Positions 6,144-12,549 of a DNA stretch of 12,549 nt are shown here, piece after piece. The position numbers were made by a program, and so were the translations under genes. The stretch's first letter is position 1, and each line of letters opens with the position of its first letter. Location of the stretch: positions 1-12,549 of the forward strand of contig CAJZJY010000015.1 of the NCBI GenBank assembly GCA_916050055.1, written 5' to 3'. Source of the DNA: an uncultured Streptococcus sp. (GTDB lineage Bacteria > Bacillota > Bacilli > Lactobacillales > Aerococcaceae). Below the pieces are notes generated by a model, which saw nothing but the letters and a program-made list of their open reading frames with translations, was not told where the DNA came from and searched no databases.

Positions 6144-7058
6144 TTAGAGAAGTTTCTTAGCTTTTTCGGTGTTGGCGAAGTGGAGTTTGGCTACTTTACC
6201 AAGGAGTTCCATGCCGCCGTGTTTTAAAATAGTGGCTGCTGCTTTATCGACGTTCGCGCCGGCACCGCTTGGAAGTTCATAACCATATTCGGCGCTAAGT
6301 GAATCGAGGCCATCGAGGAAGGTACATCTAGCAATCATAGATGCGGCCGCAACTGCGATATGGTGACTTTCGCCTTTTGTAATAAAGTATGTTTTATCTT
6401 TATCCACAAGGTCTTGGCCTTTGAGATAACGGTAATACAAATCTGGTTTACAGAATTGGTCGATTAAATACGCTTCTGGAACCTCAGGAGCGAGTTTTTC
6501 AGTTAAGAGACGGAGAGCTTGGTTATGAAGCAACGCCTTCATCTCGTTTAGATTTTTCACTTGTTGGACTTCGTTATATTTCTCTGGCCAAAGCGTTAAT
6601 AACTTATAAGGCACAGCTTCTTTGATTTTTGGAACGAGAGCCTTAATTTGGTCATCCGTCATATCTTTAGAATCGCGAACACCCATCGCTTTTAATGTTG
6701 CGATGTTTTCTTTTGAAACATAAGCCGCCGCTACCGTCAGTGGACCAAAGTAAGCACCGTTTCCGACTTCATCGCTTCCGATGACACTCCAAGTCGCAAA
6801 GTCTTCTGGAAGAGTAGAGTCTTCGAGGGCTTTCTTTGAAGCTGCATCGATTGATTGTTCGAGGTGGTTCTTTTGGATAAAGTCTTCGATGCCTTTTCCT
6901 TGGAAGAGAACCTTGCCAGATTTATAGGCCGTAATCGATAAACCGTCGACCTTTAGACGCAATGTTGCGTGTGGTGGAGGAGATTGCGTGTAGGAAGCAT
7001 AGGTCGCTCCTAGCTTTGCAATTTGCTCTGGTGATAAAATTAAAGTTAATGAATTCAT
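6144..7058 (-). CDS. rnhC: Ribonuclease HIII
   Basis: This 304-residue enzyme cleaves the RNA strand of RNA-DNA hybrids such as R-loops and primers. An N-terminal substrate-binding domain (about 1-80, TBP-like, typical of HIII and absent from HII) precedes the catalytic domain. Catalytic residues fit the HIII DEDE set: Asp96 and Glu97 in GSDEVGNGAYFGP, Asp200 in LIDQF, and Glu230 in KGESHHIAVAAASMIAR; RDSK is at 128-131. The start at 7058 rather than 7094 is supported by GGGGGAAC upstream and by the usual N-terminus of the family. It is divergent from zapA, as is common in Lactobacillales and Bacilli, and is transcribed alone. The stop codon lies inside a 9-bp inverted repeat (6119-6127 with 6140-6148). 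Confidence 0.95.
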   Translation of the reverse strand: MNSLTLILSPEQIAKLGATYASYTQSPPPHATLRLKVDGLSITAYKSGKVLFQGKGIEDFIQKNHLEQSIDAASKKALEDSTLPEDFATWSVIGSDEVGNGAYFGPLTVAAAYVSKENIATLKAMGVRDSKDMTDDQIKALVPKIKEAVPYKLLTLWPEKYNEVQQVKNLNEMKALLHNQALRLLTEKLAPEVPEAYLIDQFCKPDLYYRYLKGQDLVDKDKTYFITKGESHHIAVAAASMIARCTFLDGLDSLSAEYGYELPSGAGANVDKAAATILKHGGMELLGKVAKLHFANTEKAKKLL

Positions 7059-7079
7059 GTCGTTCCCCCTTTTCTTTTT

Positions 7080-7108
7080 AGCATACCACGACAAAATTCA
7101 TCCGTCCA
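7080..7108 (-). promoter_or_regulatory. Promoter of rnhC
   Basis: On the minus strand TGGACG (7103-7108), a 17-nt spacer and TATGCT (7080-7085) are preceded by a TGG extended -10. The predicted start near 7073 lies about 15 nt before the ATG at 7058. Confidence 0.6.
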
Positions 7109-7151
7109 CTCTCTAAAAAAGTGGATTTTTAGTGTATTTTTAAATGAAAAA

Positions 7152-7160
7152 TGGTAAAAT
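7152..7160 (+). promoter_or_regulatory. Extended -10 promoter of zapA-cvpA
   Basis: TGGTAAAAT forms an extended -10 with no clear -35. A start near 7167 would leave the AAGGTG ahead of the ATG at 7172 (7161-7166) outside the transcript, favouring the GTG start at 7196. Confidence 0.5.
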
Positions 7161-7195
7161 AAGGTGATATTATGGAGAAAGTGAGAGGGTCTTTT

Positions 7196-7552
7196 GTGAA
7201 TCAACCAAAAACAAGAGTAAAAGCAACGATTTCAGGGAAATCTTATACGATTATTGGTCGTAAGTCGCAACAAGAAATGCAAAGTATTGTGCGTATCTTA
7301 CAAGAACAATTAGATCAAATCACTCGAGTATCTGACAAATTGTCGACGGAAGAAGTGGCACTCCTTGCAGCCATCAATGCCATCTCGAATCAATTTGAAA
7401 AGCAAGAAGAAGTAGTCGCGTTAAAGAAACGTGTGGAGCAATTAGAAAAAGAATTGCGCACCATTCAACATAAACGCCCTTCGATTGATGCAACTAGAAA
7501 ACAAGAATTAGAAAAACAATTTGAATTACAACAAGATTTGTTGAGAAGGTAG
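7196..7552 (+). CDS. zapA: Cell division protein ZapA
   Basis: This small cytoplasmic protein (118 residues from the GTG) cross-links FtsZ filaments and promotes Z-ring assembly. The N-terminal globular domain contains KTRVKATISGKSYTIIGRKS, followed by a long helix that forms a coiled coil (about residues 25 to the end, Lys/Glu/Gln-rich), as in the ZapA family. Length is usual for Firmicutes. Start choice: the GTG at 7196 has GAGAGGG (7183-7189) six nt upstream and matches the family N-terminus; an ATG at 7172 would add eight residues but sits only about 5 nt after the predicted transcript start. The gene is followed after 6 nt by cvpA, whose ribosome binding site overlaps its stop codon, so the two are translationally linked. 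Confidence 0.88.
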   Translation: MNQPKTRVKATISGKSYTIIGRKSQQEMQSIVRILQEQLDQITRVSDKLSTEEVALLAAINAISNQFEKQEEVVALKKRVEQLEKELRTIQHKRPSIDATRKQELEKQFELQQDLLRR

Positions 7553-7558
7553 GTTTCA

Positions 7559-8095
7559 ATGGTAACATTAATTATTTTATTTTATTTATTAGTTGGTGTG
7601 TATACCGGAATGCGCCGAGGGTTAACTTTAGAGCTTGTGTATATCGCAGGATACTTCATTACGTTCTTAGTTGCTATGTTAACATACGAAGGACTCGCAA
7701 AATTCTTATCAGTATATATTCCATATCCATCTTACATTCCAGGAAATCACTTAGCGATTTTCACGGAAGCTCAAGCGATGGCACTCGACCAATCATTTTA
7801 TAAATTGGTAGCATTCTTAGTGATTATGATTCTTGGATGGTTAGTGGTTCGATTCCTTGGATATGTCGCTAGCGAATTAACCTTCTTACCGCTATTGAAA
7901 CAATTCAATACAATCGGTGGAGCGGCACTAGGATTCTTTATGAACTACTTATTCATTTACTTTGTACTTTACGCAGTAGCGATGATTCCACTGGCACCAG
8001 CACAAAAGATTATCGAAGGTGGATTGCCAAACTTCATCATTACGAAAACACCAATTGTGACGCAAATCGTTTCAAGTTGGTTATTACCTAAATAA
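7559..8095 (+). CDS. cvpA: CvpA family membrane protein
   Basis: This 178-residue integral membrane protein is of the CvpA family (named for colicin V production in E. coli; its molecular role is unresolved). About four hydrophobic segments are visible: 3-17, 23-45, 82-104 and 119-145. The conserved GMRRGL lies after the first and a small-residue-rich FNTIGGAALGF stretch begins the last. The ATG has AAGGTAGG seven to eight nt upstream, overlapping the zapA stop. It forms an operon with zapA, and a strong terminator follows directly after its stop. Confidence 0.88.
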   Translation: MVTLIILFYLLVGVYTGMRRGLTLELVYIAGYFITFLVAMLTYEGLAKFLSVYIPYPSYIPGNHLAIFTEAQAMALDQSFYKLVAFLVIMILGWLVVRFLGYVASELTFLPLLKQFNTIGGAALGFFMNYLFIYFVLYAVAMIPLAPAQKIIEGGLPNFIITKTPIVTQIVSSWLLPK

Positions 8096-8105
8096 AACCT
8101 CGAAG

Positions 8106-8133
8106 CGTGGAACAAAATTGTTCCACGTTTTTT
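8106..8133 (+). terminator. Intrinsic terminator between cvpA and mutS2
   Basis: A perfect 8-bp stem (CGTGGAAC 8106-8113, GTTCCACG 8120-8127), a 6-nt loop and six T. It ends only 17 nt before the mutS2 ATG, leaving room for a ribosome binding site but not for a separate promoter. Confidence 0.9.
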
Positions 8134-8150
8134 AAGAAAGAAGGACTGTT

Positions 8151-10508
8151 ATGAATTCGAAAATCGAAAAGGTTTTAGAATTTTCAAAAATTCGAACACA
8201 ACTGGCCGAATATGCGACTTCCGAAAAAGGGAAGCAAATGATTAAGGAACTTCCAATCGAGGTCGAAGCAAAGGCTATTCAACATAAAATTGAAGAAACA
8301 ACAGATGGAGTGGAGCTCTTACGTTTAAAACAAGGAATTCCAATTCCCAGGTTGAAAGATATTAGTTTTGCCTTGAAACGTCTAGAGCTAGAAGCAGGGC
8401 TTAATGGGCGCGAGTTAAGTGATATTTTACGAGTGCTCTCGACAACACATGAGGTTGAGCGTTTCTTTGAAAAAGTCGAAGAAGAGGAAATCGCACTAAA
8501 GCGCGTACCGCGTCTTGTCGAAAAACTCGAAAGTATCCCAGAAGTGACGCACGAACTAGAAGCCTCTATTCGTGAAGACGGGTATGTCTTAGATAGTGCG
8601 TCTCCAACTTTACATGGCGTTCGTGTGGGGATTCAAAAAACGGAACAAGAGATTCGTCGTCAAATGGATCAATATCTCACTGGGAAAAATGCGCAGTATT
8701 TAAGTGATACGATTATCACGATTCGGAATGACCGTTATGTACTTCCCGTAAAAGCAGAGTATAAATCAGTCTTTGGTGGAACGGTCCATGACCAAAGTGC
8801 AACCGGCCAAACGCTCTTTATGGAGCCGCAAGCAGTCGTGAATTTAAACAACAAGCTTCGTGAGTATCAAATCCAAGAGAAGCGTGAAGTAGAACGTATT
8901 CTTTGGGAATTGTCTCAAAAACTTATGCCATACACGAATTCATTACATCAAAACCATTATGTATTGGCACGTCTGGATGTGGTGAACGCAAAAGCGCTGT
9001 ACGCTCATGAATTGAGAGCAACTGAGCCGATTATCGATTCCAATAATTACGTAGCTCTCTGGCAAGCGTGGCATCCACTATTAGACCGTGAGAAGGCAGT
9101 GGCTAACGATATTATTCTTGGAGAAGAATATCAAGCAATTGTCATTACAGGGCCGAATACGGGTGGGAAAACCATCCTCTTGAAGACGGTCGGTGTCATC
9201 CAGTTGATGGCGCAGATGGGGCTATATATTCCTGCTGGTGAAAATAGCCGCGTGGGAATCTTTACAGAGATTTTTGCGGATATTGGAGATGAACAGTCGA
9301 TTGAGCAAAACCTGTCGACGTTCTCATCTCATATGTCGAATATCGTGTCTATTTTGAAACAAATCAACGATAAGAGCTTGCTTTTAATCGACGAAATTGG
9401 TTCGGGGACAGACCCACAAGAAGGTTCGTCTCTTGCGATTGCGATTCTCGATTATATTGCAAGTAAGCAAAGTTATGTGATTGCCTCAACGCACTATCCT
9501 GAGTTGAAAGCATACGGCTATGACCGTCCTAGAACGATTAATGCGAGTATGGAATTTGATGGGGATACCCTTCAACCAACCTATCAACTTTTACTAGGAG
9601 TACCAGGGCGTAGTAATGCTTTTGATATTTCAAAACGTCTTGGTTTACCGTCTATCATTATCGACCAAGCGCGCGGACTTCTTTCTGAAGAAGACCAAGA
9701 CTTGAATGCGATGATTAGTGACTTGGAACAAAAACGTCGTCGTGCGCAGCGTGATGCCGATAAGATGCGTCATCAGTTAGAGTTGAGTTCGCAATTACTT
9801 GCGGACTTACAACGCGAAACGGAACAATTCCAAGCTAATAAATCACGTCTCTTAGAAGAAGCGAAAGAACGTGCGAATACGTTAATTGAACAGAGTCAAG
9901 ATGATGCGGATAAGATTTTATCTGAAATTCGTGAACTTCAATTAAGAAGTAAGCAAAGTACTGTTAAAGAGCATGAGATGATTGAAAAGAAAACAGCACT
10001 GAAAGACTTGAAGCATGAGCAAGCCTTGAAGAAGAACAAGGTACTTCGTAAGGAAAAAGCGAAGAAGGCGCTGCAAGTCGGACAAAGTGTCGAAGTTCTT
10101 TCATTTGGCCAACGCGGTACGCTTGTTGAAAAAGTGAATGACCAGGAATGGGTAGTTCAAATGGGAATCATCAAGATGAAGATTGCCATTGAGGATCTTT
10201 CTCCAATTGCTGAAGCGCAAGAAGCCAAGCAACAAGTCATCGTGAAGAGTGCACGTAGTAGTCACGTCTCTTCAGAACTAGATCTTCGTGGAAAACGATA
10301 CGAAGAAGCGATGAAGGATTTAGAGTTATATCTGGATGCAGCCATTCTTGCGAACTATCCACGTGTAACCATCATTCATGGACGTGGAACAGGAGCTATC
10401 CAGCAAGGCGTTCATAAGGTGCTACGTAGCCACCGTTCTGTTTCAAGTTTTGAATTTGCGCCGATGAATACGGGTGGAAATGGAGCGACCATTGTGACCT
10501 TTAAGTAA
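8151..10508 (+). CDS. mutS2: MutS2 ATPase with Smr domain (RqcU-like)
   Basis: This 785-residue MutS-like ATPase lacks the mismatch-binding domain of MutS. Known roles of the family are suppression of recombination and, in Bacillus, splitting of collided ribosomes (RqcU). Domains: core/clamp helices (about 1-290); ATPase with Walker A GPNTGGKT (334-341), ESS-type QNLSTFSSHM (386-395), Walker B LLLIDEIGSGTDP (410-422) and STHYPE; a long charged coiled coil (about 515-640); a KOW-like segment (640-685); and a C-terminal Smr nuclease domain with LDLRG (710-714) and HGRGTG (743-748). Key motifs are intact. GAAGGAC lies 6 nt before the ATG. It follows cvpA, but an intrinsic terminator intervenes, so expression needs read-through or a promoter inside cvpA. 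Confidence 0.96.
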   Translation: MNSKIEKVLEFSKIRTQLAEYATSEKGKQMIKELPIEVEAKAIQHKIEETTDGVELLRLKQGIPIPRLKDISFALKRLELEAGLNGRELSDILRVLSTTHEVERFFEKVEEEEIALKRVPRLVEKLESIPEVTHELEASIREDGYVLDSASPTLHGVRVGIQKTEQEIRRQMDQYLTGKNAQYLSDTIITIRNDRYVLPVKAEYKSVFGGTVHDQSATGQTLFMEPQAVVNLNNKLREYQIQEKREVERILWELSQKLMPYTNSLHQNHYVLARLDVVNAKALYAHELRATEPIIDSNNYVALWQAWHPLLDREKAVANDIILGEEYQAIVITGPNTGGKTILLKTVGVIQLMAQMGLYIPAGENSRVGIFTEIFADIGDEQSIEQNLSTFSSHMSNIVSILKQINDKSLLLIDEIGSGTDPQEGSSLAIAILDYIASKQSYVIASTHYPELKAYGYDRPRTINASMEFDGDTLQPTYQLLLGVPGRSNAFDISKRLGLPSIIIDQARGLLSEEDQDLNAMISDLEQKRRRAQRDADKMRHQLELSSQLLADLQRETEQFQANKSRLLEEAKERANTLIEQSQDDADKILSEIRELQLRSKQSTVKEHEMIEKKTALKDLKHEQALKKNKVLRKEKAKKALQVGQSVEVLSFGQRGTLVEKVNDQEWVVQMGIIKMKIAIEDLSPIAEAQEAKQQVIVKSARSSHVSSELDLRGKRYEEAMKDLELYLDAAILANYPRVTIIHGRGTGAIQQGVHKVLRSHRSVSSFEFAPMNTGGNGATIVTFK

Positions 10509-10524
10509 ACCTTGAGCAGAATAG

Positions 10525-10553
10525 TTGGTCACTTTCCGGGGGGTTGCTATACT
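10525..10553 (+). promoter_or_regulatory. Promoter of trxA
   Basis: TTGGTC (10525-10530), a 17-nt spacer holding a G6 run, and TATACT (10548-10553) with a TGC extended -10. The predicted start is near 10560. It lies just past the mutS2 stop, so trxA has its own promoter. Confidence 0.8.
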
Positions 10554-10584
10554 AGGTTTATAGAAAAAGGAAAGGATGATTCGA

Positions 10585-10896
10585 ATGGTAAAATCATTAA
10601 CAGATAAAAACTTTGTAGAAGAAACTAAAAATGGAGTAGTCTTAGTAGACTTCTGGGCAACTTGGTGTGGTCCATGTCGTATGCAAGGTCCAGTAATCGA
10701 TCAATTAGACGAAGAAATGGGAGATAAAGTCACTTTTACAAAAGTAGATGTTGACGAAAATCCAGAAACAGCTCGTGCATTTGGCATTATGAGTATCCCA
10801 ACATTACTCATCAAAAAAGATGGCGAAGTTGTTGATAAAGTTGTTGGCTATCATGGTAAAGAACAATTAGAAGAAATTTTAGAAAAATATTTATAA
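10585..10896 (+). CDS. trxA: Thioredoxin
   Basis: This 103-residue cytoplasmic dithiol-disulfide oxidoreductase is reduced by thioredoxin reductase. The canonical active site WCGPC (27-31) lies in [11 protein letters not shown], the buried Asp is in DFWA, and the cis-proline loop is SIPT (Pro72). The rest ([28 protein letters not shown]) is standard TrxA and the length is typical. The start at 10585 is chosen because AAAGG (10571-10575) is nine nt upstream; an in-frame ATG at 10576 abuts that site and cannot use it. It is a single-gene unit with its own promoter and a long terminator. Confidence 0.96.
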   Translation: MVKSLTDKNFVEETKNGVVLVDFWATWCGPCRMQGPVIDQLDEEMGDKVTFTKVDVDENPETARAFGIMSIPTLLIKKDGEVVDKVVGYHGKEQLEEILEKYL

Positions 10897-10910
10897 AATC
10901 TAAAGTCTCC

Positions 10911-10959
10911 AAACGCTTGATATATCAAGGTTTTTCCTTGGTGTATCAGGCGTTTTTTT
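10911..10959 (+). terminator. Long intrinsic terminator of trxA
   Basis: A 20-bp fully paired stem (10911-10930 with 10936-10955, three G-T pairs) with a T5 loop ends in seven T. Confidence 0.95.
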
Positions 10960-10989
10960 ATTTTGTTCAAAAATATTTTCGAAAAGGTG

Positions 10990-11018
10990 TTGACAAATTT
11001 TTGTTTTAGTCTTATAGT
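10990..11018 (+). promoter_or_regulatory. SigA-type promoter of the gntR-ABC operon
   Basis: A perfect TTGACA (10990-10995), a 17-nt spacer and TATAGT (11013-11018). The predicted start is near 11025. The leader of about 50 nt contains AAGGAGG ahead of the ATG at 11077. Confidence 0.88.
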
Positions 11019-11038
11019 TAGTTACACAAGCAACTAAC
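11017..11038 (+). promoter_or_regulatory. Probable operator of the GntR regulator
   Basis: A perfect inverted repeat GTTAGTT-N8-AACTAAC overlaps the last bases of the -10 and the predicted start. GntR/YtrA-type repressors bind such sites in their own promoters, so this is likely the autoregulatory operator. The binding itself is inferred from position. Confidence 0.7.
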
Positions 11039-11076
11039 CAATTAACACAAAGTGATCATGAACAAGGAGGTGCGTT

Positions 11077-11442
11077 ATGAAATTTGATTTTCAAAGTGAT
11101 ATCCCGTTATTTCAACAAGTAGCGAATCAATTGGAAGAAGAAATCTTCCATGAAGTCTACAAAGAAGGAGATCAAGTACCGTCGACAACTGAGATTTCCA
11201 CAGGATATCAAATCAATCCAGCAACTGTATTGAAAGGAATGAACTTACTCGTGAGCGAACAAATACTTGAAAAACGAAGAGGTCTCGGAACGTTTGTAGC
11301 AGAAGGGGCCAGAAAAATTATCTTAAGCAAGAAGCAAAATGAATTTGCCAATCAAATGGTGCCAAACTTCTTAAAAGAAGCACAAGCGCTCGGTATTACG
11401 AAAGACGAATTAGTAAAAATCATCGAAGGAGGCTTCCAATAA
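11077..11442 (+). CDS. GntR-family (YtrA-type) transcriptional regulator
   Basis: This 121-residue repressor-like protein has an N-terminal winged helix-turn-helix (about 8-76), with IPLFQQVANQLEEEI, GDQVPSTTEIS, INPATVLKGMNLL and RRGLGTFV as the classic GntR signatures. It has only a short C-terminal helical extension (about 45 residues), the size of the YtrA subfamily, which lacks a large effector domain. YtrA regulators usually sit first in an operon with an ABC transporter and repress it, often released by cell-wall-active agents. The context fits: the stop overlaps the next ATG by one base (TAATG), and an inverted repeat lies on its promoter. AAGGAGG precedes the start. The inducer cannot be read from sequence. 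Confidence 0.92.
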   Translation: MKFDFQSDIPLFQQVANQLEEEIFHEVYKEGDQVPSTTEISTGYQINPATVLKGMNLLVSEQILEKRRGLGTFVAEGARKIILSKKQNEFANQMVPNFLKEAQALGITKDELVKIIEGGFQ

Positions 11443-12293
11443 TGAGTATTGAAGTCAAAGATTTAAAGAAGAAGTATTTCAAAAAAGAAGCGGTGAAAGG
11501 AGCAACGTTCACGATTGAACCAGAAAGTATTATCGGGTTACTTGGACGAAATGGTGCCGGAAAGAGTACAGTGCTGAATATGATTGCTCGCCGTATCGAA
11601 AAGACAAGCGGGGACATCACTCTTGATGGGGTTGACCTTCATAAGACAGCAAGCGCGATGCATGAAGTGTACTTATCAAGTTCTGATAACTGGTTCCCGC
11701 AAGAATATAAATTCAAAGATCTCCTTGCTATCTATCAAGGGACTTACCCAGAATTTGATATGGAATTTGCCCAAGACCTTATCAAAGTATTCGATGTGAA
11801 CGTGAAGGAAAAATACTCAAAAGCTTCAACAGGGTATAAAAGTATCATGAAAATTATCCTAGCACTTGCCAACCCTAGCGAATACATCTTCTTAGATGAA
11901 CCAGTGCTTGGGCTTGATGCGAACCACCGCCAACTCTTCAATAAGAAGTTACTTGAAGCATATGCGCGCCGTCCTCGTACATTTGTGATTGCAACGCATT
12001 TAATCGAAGAAGTAGCCTCAATTTTAGAAAAAGTCATTGTGATTAAAGACGGAGTAGTGACAGAAGAAGTACTGGTCGAAGATGTTCTTCGTAAAGGATA
12101 CGTCGTTAGTGGAGCGTCTCCATTAGTACAAGAATATGTGGCTGGTAAAAAGGTTCTTGAAACAGATCAAATCGGAAACTTTACAAGAAGCGTAGTGATT
12201 GGTGCTATTGGAGAAGCACAACCAGGACTAGAGTTTTCTCCGTTAACCTTACAAGATTACTTTATCTCAATCACTCGAAAGGAGAATGAATAA
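11442..12293 (+). CDS. ABC transporter ATP-binding protein (YtrB-like)
   Basis: This 283-residue ABC ATPase has Walker A GRNGAGKST (35-43), Walker B YIFLDEP (148-154), D-loop LGLDA and switch His186 (ATHLIEE). The signature motif is degenerate: ASTGY (128-132) replaces LSGGQ. The usual Q-loop glutamine is not evident in VYLSSSDNWFP (76-86). A C-terminal extension of about 70 residues follows the nucleotide-binding domain. Translation is coupled to the upstream regulator through TAATG, with AAGGAGG inside the end of that gene. The next gene, starting two nt after its stop, begins a membrane protein, so this is probably the motor of an efflux or antimicrobial-peptide-response transporter. The substrate is unknown. 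Confidence 0.9.
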   Translation: MSIEVKDLKKKYFKKEAVKGATFTIEPESIIGLLGRNGAGKSTVLNMIARRIEKTSGDITLDGVDLHKTASAMHEVYLSSSDNWFPQEYKFKDLLAIYQGTYPEFDMEFAQDLIKVFDVNVKEKYSKASTGYKSIMKIILALANPSEYIFLDEPVLGLDANHRQLFNKKLLEAYARRPRTFVIATHLIEEVASILEKVIVIKDGVVTEEVLVEDVLRKGYVVSGASPLVQEYVAGKKVLETDQIGNFTRSVVIGAIGEAQPGLEFSPLTLQDYFISITRKENE

Positions 12294-12294
12294 G

Positions 12295-12549
12295 ATGAAC
12301 CGTTTATTATCAGTTGTCAGCATGGGATTAGCAAGAAGATGGAAAACAATTTTAATGTTCTTAGGAGCTTGGTGGATTATTACAAGTTTCTTAATGAAGA
12401 TTTTTGCAAATGGGGACTTCAGCACAATCGGTACTTATTTCCCAATTTACTTCGATAATGAAATTGCAATTATCCTATTACTCATCGGAATTGGATATAT
12501 CGTTGAACAATTCCGTCTAGAAAGTCAATTAGGATTAACAAGAAAAGAA
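12295..12549 (+). CDS. ABC transporter membrane subunit, 3' partial
   Basis: An open frame of 85 codons runs to the window end without a stop. It begins MNRLLSVVSMGLARRWK, then has a hydrophobic segment (about 18-36, with a WW pair), a polar stretch and a second hydrophobic segment (about 57-71). AAAGGAG lies 8-9 nt upstream inside the end of the ATPase gene, and the gap from that stop is one base. Position and topology make it the likely permease partner. The family cannot be named from this fragment. Confidence 0.8.
   Translation, partial: MNRLLSVVSMGLARRWKTILMFLGAWWIITSFLMKIFANGDFSTIGTYFPIYFDNEIAIILLLIGIGYIVEQFRLESQLGLTRKE

Noticed and set aside
11744-12037. 97-codon minus-strand frame inside the ABC ATPase gene
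   Set aside because: It is antisense to the Walker B region of a clear ATPase and has no translation signals.

Overview
The window reads as a low-GC Gram-positive chromosome. The evidence is strong AAGGAGG-type ribosome binding sites, TTGACA/TATAAT-type promoters (often with an extended TGn -10), many intrinsic terminators, lipobox lipoproteins, RNase HIII, and the rnhC / zapA-cvpA-mutS2-trxA neighbourhood common in Lactobacillales and Bacilli. The streptococcal-type histidine-triad surface protein points to Lactobacillales, possibly a Carnobacteriaceae-type genus such as Granulicatella. The genus is a guess from gene content and was not tested by any search.

Layout. (1) 1-1214, minus strand: two tandem, diverged DUF1307/YehR-like lipoproteins, with a shared promoter visible only ahead of the first transcribed one (709-1152) and a terminator at the end (2-32). 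(2) 1263-2399, plus: a monocistronic M42 metallo-aminopeptidase, divergent from the lipoproteins. (3) 2427-4789, plus: a 747-residue pneumococcal-type histidine-triad (Pht) protein with five HGDHxH triads. It has a consensus promoter and, at its transcription start, an inverted repeat closely resembling the Bacillus Zur box. (4) 4819-5800, plus: a CorA-type divalent-cation transporter. (5) 5763-6096: a long imperfect palindrome between the convergent corA and rnhC genes. It holds an apparent outer terminator for each gene, two long complementary arms and a very stable central hairpin, so it is a candidate structured RNA or foldback element. (6) 6144-7058, minus: RNase HIII. (7) 7152-10508, plus: zapA, cvpA and mutS2, with an intrinsic terminator between cvpA and mutS2. 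(8) 10525-10959, plus: thioredoxin with its own promoter and a long terminator. (9) 10990-12549, plus: a GntR (YtrA-type) regulator, an ABC ATPase and the start of a membrane protein, forming a probably autoregulated operon cut by the window end.

Most of the window is ordinary housekeeping and transport. The parts that merit attention are the zinc-linked Pht locus (Zur-like operator, recently duplicated triad repeat, a cysteine pair around one triad, no recognised wall anchor) and the palindromic region at 5763-6096.
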